Of a DNA stretch of 29,328 bases, positions 1-9,700 are shown piece by piece. The notes under the pieces are model-generated. The model saw nothing but the letters and a program-made list of their open reading frames with translations, made no database searches and was not told the DNA's origin. Positions within the stretch are counted from its first letter, which is position 1. The number at the start of each line of letters is the position of its first letter. The stretch spans positions 1 through 29,328 of the forward strand of contig MBPM02000315.1 of NCBI GenBank assembly GCA_001695595.3, written 5' to 3'. This DNA is from Plasmopara viticola. Its lineage: Eukaryota; Oomycota; Peronosporomycetes; Peronosporales; Peronosporaceae. Position numbers and translations under genes: made by a program.

Positions 1-735
1 GCTCCAACAGAATGCTTATACACTTCATTGTTGCTCTATCGCATCTGTGCATGTCTAGAGCGATAAAAAGGACGTATCTGTGGCCGTACAACGTCTCAGT
101 GCTCCAACAGAAGTATTATACACTTCGTTGTGGCTCTATCGCATCTGTGCATATCTATAGCGATAGAAAGGACGTACTTTTGGCCGTACAACGTCCCAGT
201 TCTCCAACAGAATGAATATACACTTCGATGTGGCTCCATCGCATCTGTGCATGTCTAGAGCGTTAGAAAGGACGTATCAGTGGCCGTACAACGTCTCGGC
301 GAACCAACAAAATGACTATACACTCCGATGTGGTTCTATCGCATCTTTGCATGTCTAGAGCAATAGAAAGGACGTATTTGTGGCCGTATAACGTTTCAGC
401 GCTCCAACAGAATGATTATACCCTTCGTTGTTGCTCTATCGCATCTGTGCATGTCTAGAGCAAAAGAGAGGACGTATATGTGGCCGTACAAGGTCTCAGT
501 GCCCCAACAGACTTATTGTACACTTCGTTGTGGCTCTATCGAATCTTTGCATGTCTAGAGCGATAGAAAGGACGTATCTGTAGCCGTACAACGTCTCAGT
601 GCTCCAACAGAATGATTATACACTTCGTTTTTGCTCTATCGTATCTGTGCATGTCTTGAATGATGGCAAGGACGTATCTGTGGCCATACAACGTCTCAGC
701 GCTCTAACAGAATGATTAAACACTTCGTTGGGGCT
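1..735. repeat. Opening monomers, phase 1
   Basis: Seven complete 100-bp monomers are followed by a truncated eighth (701-735). The first lies directly at the window edge, so the array continues upstream. Bases 601-735, marked by the unusual string TTGAATGATGGCAAGG and by GCTCTAACAG with GATTAAACAC, recur at 2191-2325. They therefore belong to the 1.6-kb higher-order repeat described next. The rest of this stretch (1-600) has no close copy that I noticed elsewhere in the window. Confidence 0.85.
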
Positions 736-800
736 AGCCGTACAACGTCTCAGTGCTCCAACAGAATGATTATAACACTTCGTTTTTCCTCTATCGAATC
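736..800. repeat. Out-of-phase patch replacing part of two monomers
   Basis: The monomer starting at 701 stops after GGGGCT at 735 and is joined to AGCCGTACAACGTCTC. The next monomer, starting at 755, stops near 800 and is joined to AGAATAATTATAC, which is monomer position 9 onwards. The intact counterpart at 2326-2398 has ordinary monomer sequence in its place. The patch closely resembles 582-646, with which it shares the rare TAGCCG variant and the CGTTTTT variant, apart from a few changes. It looks like a short segment copied from about 150 bp upstream, or like a bad assembly join. Confidence 0.7.
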
Positions 801-2012
801 AGAATAATTATACACTTCGTTGTTGCTCTTTTGCATCTGTGCATGTCTAGAGCGAAAGAAAGACGTATCTGTGGCCGTACAACGTCTCAGTGCTCCAACA
901 GACTTTTTATACACTTCGTTGGGGCTCTATCGCATCATGCATGTCTAGAGCGAAAGAAAGAACGTATCTGTGGCCGTACAATGTCTCAGTGCTCCAACAG
1001 AAGAATTATACACATCGTTGTGGCTCTATCGCATCTATGCATGTCTGAAGCGATAGAAATAACGTATCTGTGGCCGTACAACGTCTCAGTTCTCCAACAG
1101 AATGATTATACACTTCGCTGTGGCTCTATTGCTTCTGTGCATGTCTAGAGCGATAGAAAGGACGTATCTTTGGCCGTACAACGTCCCAGTGCTCCAACCG
1201 AATGATTATACACTTCGATGTGGCTCTATCGCATCTGTGCATGTCTACAGCGATAAAAAGGACGTATCTATGGCCGTACATCGTCTCAGTGCTCCAACAG
1301 ACTTATTATACACTTCGTTGTGGCTCTATCGCTTCTGTGCATGTCTTGAGCGATAGAAAGGACGTATCTTTGGCCGTACAACGTCTCAGTGGTCCAACAG
1401 AAAAAATAAACACTTCGTTATTGCTCTATCGCATCTGTGCATGTCTAGAGCGATAGAAAGGACGTATCTGTGGCCGTACAACGTCTCAGCGCTCCAACAG
1501 ACTTATTAGACATTTCGTTTTGGCTATATCGCATCTTTGCATGTCTAGAGCGAAAGAAAGGACGTATCGGTGGCCGTACAACGTCTCAGCGCTTCAACAG
1601 AATGATTATACACTTCGTCGTGGATCTATTACATCTTTGAATGTCTATAGCGATTGAATGGACGTATTTTTGGTCGTACAACGTCTCAGCGCTCCAACAG
1701 AATAATCATACACTTCGTTGTTGCTCTTTTGCATCTGTGCATGTCTAGAGCTAAAGAAAGGACGCATCTGTGGCCGCACAACGTCTCAGCGCTTCAACAG
1801 AATGATTATATACTTCGTCGTGGATCTATTACATCTTTGAATGTCTATAGCGATTGAATGGACGTATTTTTGGTCGTACAACGTCTCAGCGCTCCAACAG
1901 AATAATCATACACTTCGTTGGGGCTCTATTGCATCTGTGCATGTCTAGAGCGATAGAAAAGACGTATCTGTTGCCGTACAACGTCACAGGGCTCCAACAG
2001 AATGATTCTACC
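801..2012. repeat. 1.6-kb HOR, copy 1
   Basis: This segment aligns to 2399-3611 at an offset of 1598-1599 bp with only about ten differences noticed, so the two are around 99% identical. Neighbouring monomers within a copy are far less alike. With 601-735 matching 2191-2325, the repeating unit is about 16 monomers. Shared landmarks include TTCGCTGTGGCTC, GTGGTCCAACAGAAAAAATA and the GATTGAATGG monomers. Similarity ends inside the monomer beginning at 1991, just after AATGATTCTAC. Confidence 0.92.
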
Positions 2013-2398
2013 CTTTGTTGTGGCTATATCGCATCTGTACATGTCTAGAGCGAAAGAAAGGACGTATCTGTGGCCGCACAACGTCTCAGTGCACCAACAG
2101 ACTTATTATACATTTCGTTTTGGCTATATCGCATCTTTGCATGTCTAGAGCGATAGAAAGGACGTATCTGTGGCCGCACAACGTCTCAGTGCTCCAACAG
2201 AATGATTATACACTTCGTTTTTGCTCTATCGTATCTGTGCATGTCTTGAATGATGGCAAGGACGTATCTGTGGCCATACAACGTCTCAGCGCTCTAACAG
2301 AATGATTAAACACTTCGTTGGGGCTCTTTTGCATCTGTGCATGTCTAGAGCGGAAGAAAGGACGTATCTTCGGCCGTACAACGTCTCAGCGCTCCAAC

Positions 2399-3611
2399 AG
2401 AATAATTATACACTTCGTTGTTGCTCTTTTGCATCTGTGCATGTCTAGAGCGAAAGAAAGACGTATCTGTGGCCGTACAACGTCTCAGTGCTCCAACAGA
2501 CTTATTATACACTTCGTTGGGGCTCTATCGCATCAGTGCATGTCTAGAGCGAAAGAAAGAACGTATCTGTGGCCGTACAATGTCTCAGTGCTCCAACAGA
2601 AGAATTATACACATCGTTGTGGCTCTATCGCATCTATGCATGTCTGGAGCGATAGAAATAACGTATCTGTGGCCGTACAACGTCTCAGTGCTCCAACAGA
2701 ATGATTATACACTTCGCTGTGGCTCTATTGCTTCTGTGCATGTCTAGAGCGATAGAAAGGACGTATCTTTGGCCGTACAACGTCCCAGTGCTCCAACCGA
2801 ATGATTATACACTTCGATGTGGCTCTATCGCATCTGTGCATGTCTACAGCGATAAAAAGGACGTATCTATGGCCGTACATCGTCTCAGTGCTCCAACAGA
2901 CTTATTATACACTTCGTTGTGGCTCTATTGCATCTGTGCATGTCTTGAGCGATAGAAAGGACGTATCTTTGGCCGTACAACGTCTCAGTGGTCCAACAGA
3001 AAAAATAAACACTTCGTTATTGCTCTATCGCATCTGTGCATGTCTAGAGCGATAGAAAGGACGTATCTGTGGCCGTACAACGTCTCAGCGCTCCAACAGA
3101 CTTATTAGACATTTCGTTTTGGCTATATCGCATCTTTGCATGTCGAGAGCGAAAGAAAGGACGTATCTGTGGCCGTACAACGTCCCAGCGCTTCAACAGA
3201 ATGATTATACACTTCGTCGTGGATCTATTACATCTTTGAATGTCTATAGCGATTGAATGGACGTATTTTTGGTCGTACAACGTCTCAGCGCTCCAACAGA
3301 ATAATCATACACTTCGTTGTTGCTCTTTTGCATCTGTGCATGTCCAGAGCTAAAGAAAGGACGCATCTGTGGCCGCACAACGTCTCAGCGCTTCAACAGA
3401 ATGATTATATACTTCGTCGTGGATCTATTACATCTTTGAATGTCTATAGCGATTGAATGGACGTATTTTTGGTCGTACAACGTCTCAGCGCTCCAACAGA
3501 ATAATCATACACTTCGTTGGGGCTCTATTGCATCTGTGCATGTCTAGAGCGATAGAAAAGACGTATCTGTTGCCGTACAACGTCACAGGGCTCCAACAGA
3601 ATGATTCTACA
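2399..3611. repeat. 1.6-kb HOR, copy 2
   Basis: This is the second copy of the 801-2012 block. It keeps a normal monomer where copy 1 carries the 736-800 patch, so this copy shows the likely original arrangement. Small differences include CATCAGTGC for CATCATGC, GTCTGGAGC for GTCTGAAGC, and GTCGAGAGC and GTCCAGAGC in place of GTCTAGAGC. One base is missing near 2460 (GAAAGAAAGACG), which moves the phase to 90. Confidence 0.92.
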
Positions 3612-4389
3612 CTCTGTTGTGGCTCTATTGCATCTGTGCATGTCTAGAGCGATAGAAAGGACGTATCTGTTGCCGTACAACGTCTCAGCGCTCTAACAGA
3701 ATAATTATACACTTCGTTGGGGCTCTATTGCATCTGTGCATGTCTAGAGCGATAGAAAGGACGTATTTTTGGCCGTATAACGTCTCACCGGTCCAACAGA
3801 ATGATTATGCACTTCGTTGGAGCTCTTTTGCATCTGTGCATGTCTAGAGCGATAGAAAGGACGTTTCTGTTGCCGTACAACGTCCCAGCGCTCCAACAGA
3901 ATGAGTATACACTTCGTAGTTGCTCTATTGCATCTGTGCATGTCTAGAGTGATAGAAAGGACGTATCTGTTGCCGTACAACGTCTCAGCGCTCTAACAGA
4001 ATGATTATACACTTCGTTGTGGCTCTTTTGCTTCTGTGCATGTCTAGAGCGATAAAAAGGACGGATCTGTGGCCGTACAACGTCTCAGCGTAGCACCAGA
4101 ATAAATATACACTTCGTTCTTGCTCTATCGCATCTGTGCATGTCTAGAGCGATAGAAAGGACGTATCTGTGGCCATAAGACGTCTCAGCGCTCAGACAGA
4201 ATGATTAAACACTTCGTTGGGTTTTTTTTGCATCTGTGCATGTCTTGAGCGAAAGAAAGGACGTATCTTTGGCCGTACAACGTTTCAGTGCTCCAACAGA
4301 ATGATTATACACTTCGTTATGGCTATATCGCATCTGTAAATGTCTAGAGCGAAAGAAAGGACGTATCTGTGGCCGCACAACGTCTCAGT
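3612..4389. repeat. Mixed monomers without a clear HOR
   Basis: About eight 100-bp units in phase 90. Several resemble each other, for example the units with TGTTGCCGTACAAC at 3590-3990, but I could not fix a repeating order. The unit at 4090 has an odd head (TAGCACCAGAATAAATA), a relative of the CACCACCAG subtype found elsewhere. The unit at 4190 has a run of eight T at 4222-4229 where others have GCTCTTTT. From about 4345 the GCGAAAGAAAGG form of the monomer takes over. Confidence 0.8.
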
Positions 4390-5089
4390 GCTCCAACAGA
4401 GTTATTATACATTTCGTTTTGGCTATATCGCATCTTTGCATGTCTAGAGCGAAAGAAAGGACGTATCTGTGGCCGCACAACGTCTCAGCCTTCCAACAGA
4501 ATGCTTTTACACTTCGTTGTGGCTCTATCGCATCTGTGCATGTCTAGAGCGACAGAAAGGACGTGTCTGTGGCCGCACAACGTCTCAGTGCTCCAACAGA
4601 CTTATTCTACACTTCGTTTTGGCTATATCGCATCTTTACATGTCTAGAGCGAAAGAAAGGACGTATCTGTGGCCGCACAACGTCTCAGTGCTCCAACAGA
4701 CTTATTATACATTTCGTTGTGGCTATATCGCATCTTTGCATGTCTAGAGCGAAAGAAAGGACGTATCTGTGGCCGTACAACGTCTCAGCCCTCCAACAGA
4801 ATGCTTTTACACTTCGTTGAGGCTATATCGTATCTGTGCATGTCTAGAGCGAAAGAAAGGACGTATCTGTGGCCGCACAACGTCTCAGTGCTCCAACAGA
4901 CTTATTATACATTTCGTTGTGGCTATATCGCATCTTTGCATGTCTAGAGCGAAAGAAAGGACGTATCTGTGGCCGTACAACGTCTCAGCCCTCCAACAGA
5001 ATGCTTTTACACTTCGTTGAGGCTATATCGTATCTGTGCATGTCTAGAGCGAAAGAAAGGACGTATCTGTGGCCGCACAACGTCTCAGT
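4390..5089. repeat. 200-bp dimeric HOR run
   Basis: The units alternate between a CTTATTATAC-type monomer with ATATCGCATCTTTGC and an ATGCTTTTAC-type monomer with ATATCGTATCTGTGC. Both carry GCGAAAGAAAGG in place of GCGATAGAAAGG. The dimers at 4690-4889 and 4890-5089 read as identical over 200 bp, which implies a very recent duplication. The earlier units (4390, 4490, 4590) are looser versions of the same two types. The A-to-T change in GATAG removes a TAG stop in one frame, which is why open frames cluster here. Confidence 0.9.
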
Positions 5090-5984
5090 GCTCCAACAGA
5101 CTTATTATACATTTCGTTTTGGTTATATCGCATGTTTGCATGTCTAGAGCGAAAGAAAGGACGTATCTGTGGCCGCACAACGTCTCAGTGCTCCAACAGA
5201 CTAATTCTACACTTCGTTGTGGCTATATCGCATCTGTACATGTCTAGAGCGAAAGAAAGGACGTATCTGTGGCCGCACAACGTCTCAGTGCACCAACAGA
5301 CTTATTATACATTTCGTTTTGGCTATATCGCATCTTTGCATGTCTAGAGCGAAAGAAAGGACGTATCTGTGGCCGTACAACGTCTCAGCCCTCCAACAGA
5401 ATGCTTTTACACTTCGTTGGGGCTATATCGTATCTGTGCATGTCTAGAGCGAAAGAAAGGACGTATCTGTGGCCGCACAACGTCTCAGTGCTCCAACAGA
5501 CTTATTATACATTTCGTTTTGGCTATATCGCATGTTTGGATGTCTAGAGCGAAAGAAAGGACGTATCGGTGGCCGCACAACGTCTCAGTTCTCCAACAGA
5601 CTAATTCTACACTTCGTTGTGGCTATATCGCATCTGTACATGTCTAGAGCGAAAGAAAGGACGCATCTGTGGCCGCACAACGTCTCAGTGCACCAACAGA
5701 CTTATTATACATTTCGTTTTGGCTATATCGCATCTTTGCAAGTCTAGAGCGAAAGAAAGGACGTATCTGTGGCCGTACAACGTCTCAGCCCTCCAACAGA
5801 ATGCTTTTACACTTCGTTGGGGCTATATCGTATCTGTGCCTGTCTAGAGCGAAAGAAAGGTCGCATCTATGGCCGCACAACGTCTCAGTGCTCCAACAGA
5901 CTTATTATACATTTCGTTTTGGCTATATCGCATCTTTGCATGTCTAGAGCGAAAGAAAGGACGTATCTGTGGCCGTACAACGTC
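5090..5984. repeat. 400-bp tetrameric HOR run
   Basis: The order of monomers at 5090, 5190, 5290 and 5390 repeats at 5490, 5590, 5690 and 5790, and the first type appears again at 5890. The types are CTTATTATAC with CATTTCGTTTTGG, CTAATTCTAC with CATCTGTACATG, a CACCAACAG head with CTTATTATAC, and ATGCTTTTAC with CGTTGGGG. The last unit ends in CGTCCCTCC because five bases of TCTCAGCCCTCC are missing, giving a 95-bp monomer and a phase shift to 85. Confidence 0.9.
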
Positions 5985-6584
5985 CCTCCAACAGAATGCT
6001 TTTACACTTCGTTGGGGCTATATCGTATCTGTGCATGTCTAGAGCGAAAGAAAGCACGTATCTGTGGCCGCACAACGTCTCAGTGCTCCAACAGAATAAT
6101 TATACACTTCGATGTGGCTCTATTGCATCTGTGCTTGTCTAGAGCGAAAGAAAGGACGTATCTGTGGCCGTACAACGTCTCAGCCCTCCAACAGAATGCT
6201 TTTACACTTCGTTGGGGCTATATCGTATCTGTGCATGTCTAGAGCGAAAGAAAAGACGTATCTGTGGCCGCACAACGTCTCAGTGCTCCAACAGAATGAT
6301 TATACACTTCGATGTGGCTCTATTGCATCTGTGCATGTCTAGAGCGAAAGAAAGGACGTATCTGTGGCCGTACAACGTCTCAGCCTTCCAACAGAGTGCT
6401 TTTACACTTCGTTGGGGCTATATCGTATCTGTGCATGTCTAGAGCGAAAGAAAAGACGTATCTGTGGCCGCACAACGTCTCAGTGCTCCAACAGAATGAT
6501 TATACACTTCGATGTGGCTCTATTGCATCTGTGCATGTCTAGAGCGATAGAAAGGACGTATCTGTGGCCGGACAACGTCCCAGC
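5985..6584. repeat. Second 200-bp dimer run
   Basis: Units at 5985, 6185 and 6385 are of the ATGCTTTTAC / CGTTGGGGCTATATCG type. Units at 6085, 6285 and 6485 are of the ATTATACACTTCGATG / CTATTGCATC type. The period is exactly 200 bp. One partner (ATGCTTTTAC) is shared with the preceding tetramer run and the other is new, so this dimer probably arose by exchange of one member. The last dimer also forms the first third of the 600-bp hexamer that follows. Confidence 0.87.
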
Positions 6585-6984
6585 GCTTCAACAGAATGAT
6601 TATACACTTCGATGTGGCTCTATCGCATCTGTACATGTCTAGAGCGATAGAAAGGACGGATCTGTGGTCGTACAACGTCTCAGCGCACCACCAGAATAGA
6701 TATACACTTCGTTATTGCTCTAACGCATCTGTGCATGTCTAGAGAGATGGAAAGGACGTATCTGTGGCCGTACAACGTCTCAGTGCTCCAACAGAATAAA
6801 TATACACTTCGTTGTGGCGCTATTGCATCTGTGCATGTCTAGAGCGATCGAACAGACGTATCTGTGGCCGTACAACATCTCAGCTCTTCAACAGAATAAT
6901 TGTACACTAAGTTGGGGCTCTATTGCATCTGTGCATGTCTAGAGCGAAAGAAAGGACGTATCTGTGGCCGTACAACGTCTCAGC
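6385..6984. repeat. 600-bp hexameric HOR, copy 1
   Basis: Six monomers in order: CCTTCCAACAGAGTGCTTTT, an AATGATTATA / CGATG unit, GCTTCAACAG after GGACAACGTCC, GCACCACCAGAATAGATA with AGAGAGATGG, a GTGGCGCTATTGC unit ending GATCGAACAGACG, and TCTTCAACAG with CACTAAGTTGG. The same six follow again from 6985 at an offset of 600, then 599, bp. Confidence 0.9.
6885..6984. repeat. CACTAAGTTGG monomer subtype (example)
   Basis: Subtype in which CACTTCGTTG becomes CACTAAGTTG, with head TCTTCAACAG and AATAATTGTA. It is found at about 6885, 7484, 8901, 10701, 11601, 14068, 14568, 16068 and 16568. It normally follows a unit ending ACAACATCTCAGC. It is the main class of monomers without the otherwise constant TTCG. 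Confidence 0.85.
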
Positions 6985-7583
6985 CTTCCAACAGAGTGCT
7001 TTTACACTTCGTTGGGCTATATCGTATCTGTGCATGTCTAGAGCGAAAGAAAAGAGGTATCTGTGGCCGCACAACGTCTCAGTGCTCCAACAGAATGATT
7101 CTACACTTCGATGTGGCTCTATTGCATCTGTGCATGTCTAGAGCGATAGAAAGGACGTATCTGTGGCCGGACAACGTCCCAGCGCTTCAACAGAATGATT
7201 ATACACTTCGATGTGGCTCTATCGCATCTGTACATGTCTAGAGCGATAGAAAGGACGGATCTGTGGTCGTACAACGTCTCAGCGCACCACCAGAATAGAT
7301 ATACACTTCGTTATTGCTCTAACGCATCTGTGCATGTCTAGAGAGATGGAAAGGACGTATCTGTGGCCGTACAACGTCTCAGTGCTCCAACAGAATAAAT
7401 ATACACTTCGTTGTGGCGCTATTGCATCTGTGCATGTCTAGAGCGATCGAACAGACGTATCTGTGGCCGTAAAACATCTCAGCTCTTCAACAGAATAATT
7501 GTACACTAAGTTGGGGCTCTATTGCATCTGTGCATGTCTTGAGCGAAAGAAAGGACGTATCTGTGGCCGTACAACGTCTCAGC
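6985..7583. repeat. 600-bp hexameric HOR, copy 2
   Basis: Repeats 6385-6984 nearly base for base. One G is missing in CGTTGGGCTATATCG near 7015, moving the phase to 84. Small changes include GATTCTAC for GATTATAC and GTAAAACATC for GTACAACATC. After 7583 the order breaks, with a TCTCCAACAGAATGGGTATA unit in place of a third CCTTCC unit. Confidence 0.9.
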
Positions 7584-8646
7584 TCTCCAACAGAATGGGT
7601 ATACACTTCGTTGGGGCTCTATTGCATCTGTGCATGTCTAGAGCGATAGAAAGGACGGATCTGTGGTCGTACAACGTCTCAGCGCACCACCAGAATAAAT
7701 ATTCACTTCGTTATTGCTCTATCGCATCTGTGCATGTCTAGAGAGATGGAAAGGACGTATCTGTGGCCGTACAACGTCTCAGCGCTCTAACTGAATGATT
7801 AAACACTTCGTTGGGGCTCTTTCGCGTCTGTACATGTCTAGAGCTAAAGAAAAGACGTATCTGTGGCCGTACAACGTCTCAGTGCTCCAACAGACTAATT
7901 CTACACTTCTTTGTGGCTATATCGCATCTGTACATGTCTAGAGCTAAAGAAAAGACGTATTTGTGGCCGTACAACGTCTCAGTGCTCCAACAGACTAATT
8001 CTACACTTCTTTGTGGCTATATCGCATCTGTACATGTCTAGAGCGAAAGAAAGGACGTATCTGTGGCCGCACAACGTCTCAGTGCTCCAACAGACTTATT
8101 ATACACTTCGATGTGGCTCTATCGCATCTTTGCATGTCTAGAGCTAAAGAAAAGACGTATCTGTGGCCGTACAACGTCTCAGTGCTCCAACAGACTAATT
8201 CTGCACTTCGTTGGGGCTATATCGTATCTGTGCATGTCTAAAGCGAAAGAAAGGACGTATCTGTGGCCGCACAACGTCTCAGTGCTCCGAAAGACTTATT
8301 ATACATTTCGTTTTGGCTATATCGCATCTTTGCATGTCTAGAGCGAAAGAAAGGACGTATCTGTGGCTGTACAACGTCTCAGCCCTCCAACAGAATGCTT
8401 TTACACTTCGTTGGGGCTCTATTGCATCTGTGCATGTCTAGAGCGATAGAAAGGACGTATCTGTGGCCGGACAACGTCCCAGCGCTTCAACAGAATGATT
8501 ATACACTTCGATGTGGCTCTATCGCATCTGTACATGTCTAGAGCGATAGAAAGGACGGATCTGTGGTCGTACAACGTCTCAGCGCACCACCAGAATAAAT
8601 ATACACTTCGTTATTGCTCTAACGCATCTGTGCATGTCTAGAGAGA
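7584..8646. repeat. Mixed block with reused hexamer pieces
   Basis: Ten and a half monomers in phase 84. The unit at 7684 is the CACCACCAG subtype and the unit at 7784 its usual follower GCTCTAACTG. Units at 7884 and 7984 are a fresh 100-bp duplication (CTAATTCTACACTTCTTTG). The units at 8484 and 8584 repeat the 6585-6784 and 7184-7383 pair, including the rare CCGGACAACGTCC string, so a third piece of the hexamer has been placed here 1300 bp from copy 2. Confidence 0.82.
7684..7783. repeat. CACCACCAG monomer subtype (example)
   Basis: A distinct monomer subtype in which the head is GCACCACCAGAATAAAT, the middle is CGTTATTGCTC, and GTCTAGAGCGATAG is replaced by GTCTAGAGAGATGG. I find it at about 6685, 7284, 7684, 8584, 8707 (damaged), 9101, 11801, 15068, 17068, 17968, 19066, 19866 (different tail) and 24719. 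The monomer before it usually ends GACGGATCTGTGGTCG. The one after it is a GCTCTAACTG / GATTAAAC unit in most cases. Linked units like these move as a cassette. Confidence 0.88.
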
Positions 8647-8720
8647 TATATCACTCTCAGTGCTCCATTGCGCTCATATGTCTACGATCGATCTGTACAA
8701 CGTCTCAGCGCACCACCAGT
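8647..8720. repeat. Scrambled or heavily deleted monomer
   Basis: After AGAGAGAT the expected GGAAAGGACG is replaced by TATCACTCTCAGTGCTCC and then by a shrunken monomer in which only scattered words survive (CATATGTCTA, CGAT, ATCTGTACAACGTCTC). It leads into a second copy of the CACCACCAG unit that lacks the ten bases AATAAATATA. The pieces stay in normal order, so this is loss within one or two monomers, not foreign DNA. A consensus error is a serious alternative. Confidence 0.7.
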
Positions 8721-9300
8721 CACTTCGTTATTGCTCTAACGCATCTATGCAAGTCTAGAGAGATGGAAAGGACGTATCTGTGGCCGTACAACGTCTCATC
8801 GCTCTAACTCTATGATTAAACACTTCGTTGTGGCGCTATTGCATCTGTGCATGTCTAGAGCGATCGAACAGACGTATCTGTGGCCGTACAACATCTCAGC
8901 TCTTCAACAGAACAATTGTACACTAAGTTGGGGCTCTATTGCATCTGTGCATGTCTTGAGCGAAAGAAAGGACGTATCTGTGGCCGTACAACGTTTCAGC
9001 CCTCCAACAGAATGAGTATACACTTCGTTGTGGCTCTATCGCATCTGTGCATGTCGAGAGCGATAGAAAAGACGGATCTGTGGTCGTACAACGTCTCAGC
9101 GCACCACCAGAATAAATTTTCACTTCGTTATTGCTCTATCGCATCTGTGCATGTCTAGAGAGATGGAAAGGACGTATCTGTGGCCGTACAACGTCTCAGC
9201 GCTCTAACTGAATGATTAAAAACTTCGTTGGGGCTCTTTCGCGTCTGTACATGTCTAGAGCTAAAGAGAAGACGTATCTGTGGCCGTACAACGTCTCAGT
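8721..9300. repeat. Repeat of the 7384-7883 block
   Basis: From about 8821 the monomers follow the same order as 7404-7983 at an offset of 1417 bp: GTGGCGC with GATCGAACAG, TCTTCAACAG with CACTAAGTTGG, a unit ending with GACGGATCTGTGGTCG, CACCACCAGAATAAAT, GCTCTAACTG with GATTAAA, and CTAATTCTAC. The start of the unit at 8801 (GCTCTAACTCTATGATTAAAC) does not match its counterpart at 7384, so the breakpoint lies near 8820. Confidence 0.85.
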
Positions 9301-9700
9301 GCTCCAACAGACTAATTCTACACTTCTTTGTGGCTATATCGCATCTGTACATGTCTAGAGCGAAAGAAAGGACGTATCTGTGGCCGCACAACGTCTCAGT
9401 GCTCCAACAGACTTATTATACACTTCGATGTGGCTCTATCGCATCTTTGCATGTCTAGGGCGAGAGAAAGGACGTATCTGTGGCCGTACAACGTCTCAGT
9501 GCTCCAACAGACTAATTCTACACTTCTTTGTGGCTATATCGCATCTGTACATGTCTAGAGCGAAAGAAAGGACGTATCTGTGGCCGCACAACGTCTCAGT
9601 GCTCCAACAGACTTATTATACACTTCGATGTGGCTCTATCGCATCTTTGCATGTCTAGGGCGAGAGAAAGGACGTATCTGTGGCCGCACAACGTCTCAGT
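9301..9700. repeat. 200-bp dimer repeated twice
   Basis: The dimer 9301-9500 (a CTAATTCTACACTTCTTTG unit and a CTTATTATACACTTCGATG unit with the rare GTCTAGGGCGAGAGAAAGG) is repeated at 9501-9700 almost exactly. An older version of the same pair stands at 7984-8183 without the GGGCGAGAG change. The local doubling is therefore younger than the 1417-bp duplication that brought the pair here. Confidence 0.88.

Noticed and set aside
3044..3280. Minus-strand open frames (also at 3744-3980, 12729-13058, 19220-19588, 23339-23662 and others)
   Set aside because: They arise from the same monomers read on the other strand and move with the repeat. There are no separate features such as conserved length, start context or domains.
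4222..4229. Run of eight T as a possible terminator
   Set aside because: It stands where other monomers have GCTCTTTT, has no stem before it and no gene upstream. It is most simply a one-off change or homopolymer error.
4369..6642. Overlapping open frames of 76-157 codons starting about every 100 bp, giving peptides rich in Cys, Arg and Lys
   Set aside because: The repeat unit is 100 bp, so the same monomer is read in all three frames in turn and the peptides are cyclic permutations of one translated satellite. They are open here mainly because GCGAAAG replaces GCGATAG and removes a TAG. Most need a GTG or TTG start. They end at the TAG of TCTAGAG. No domain, intron signal or frame preference is visible.
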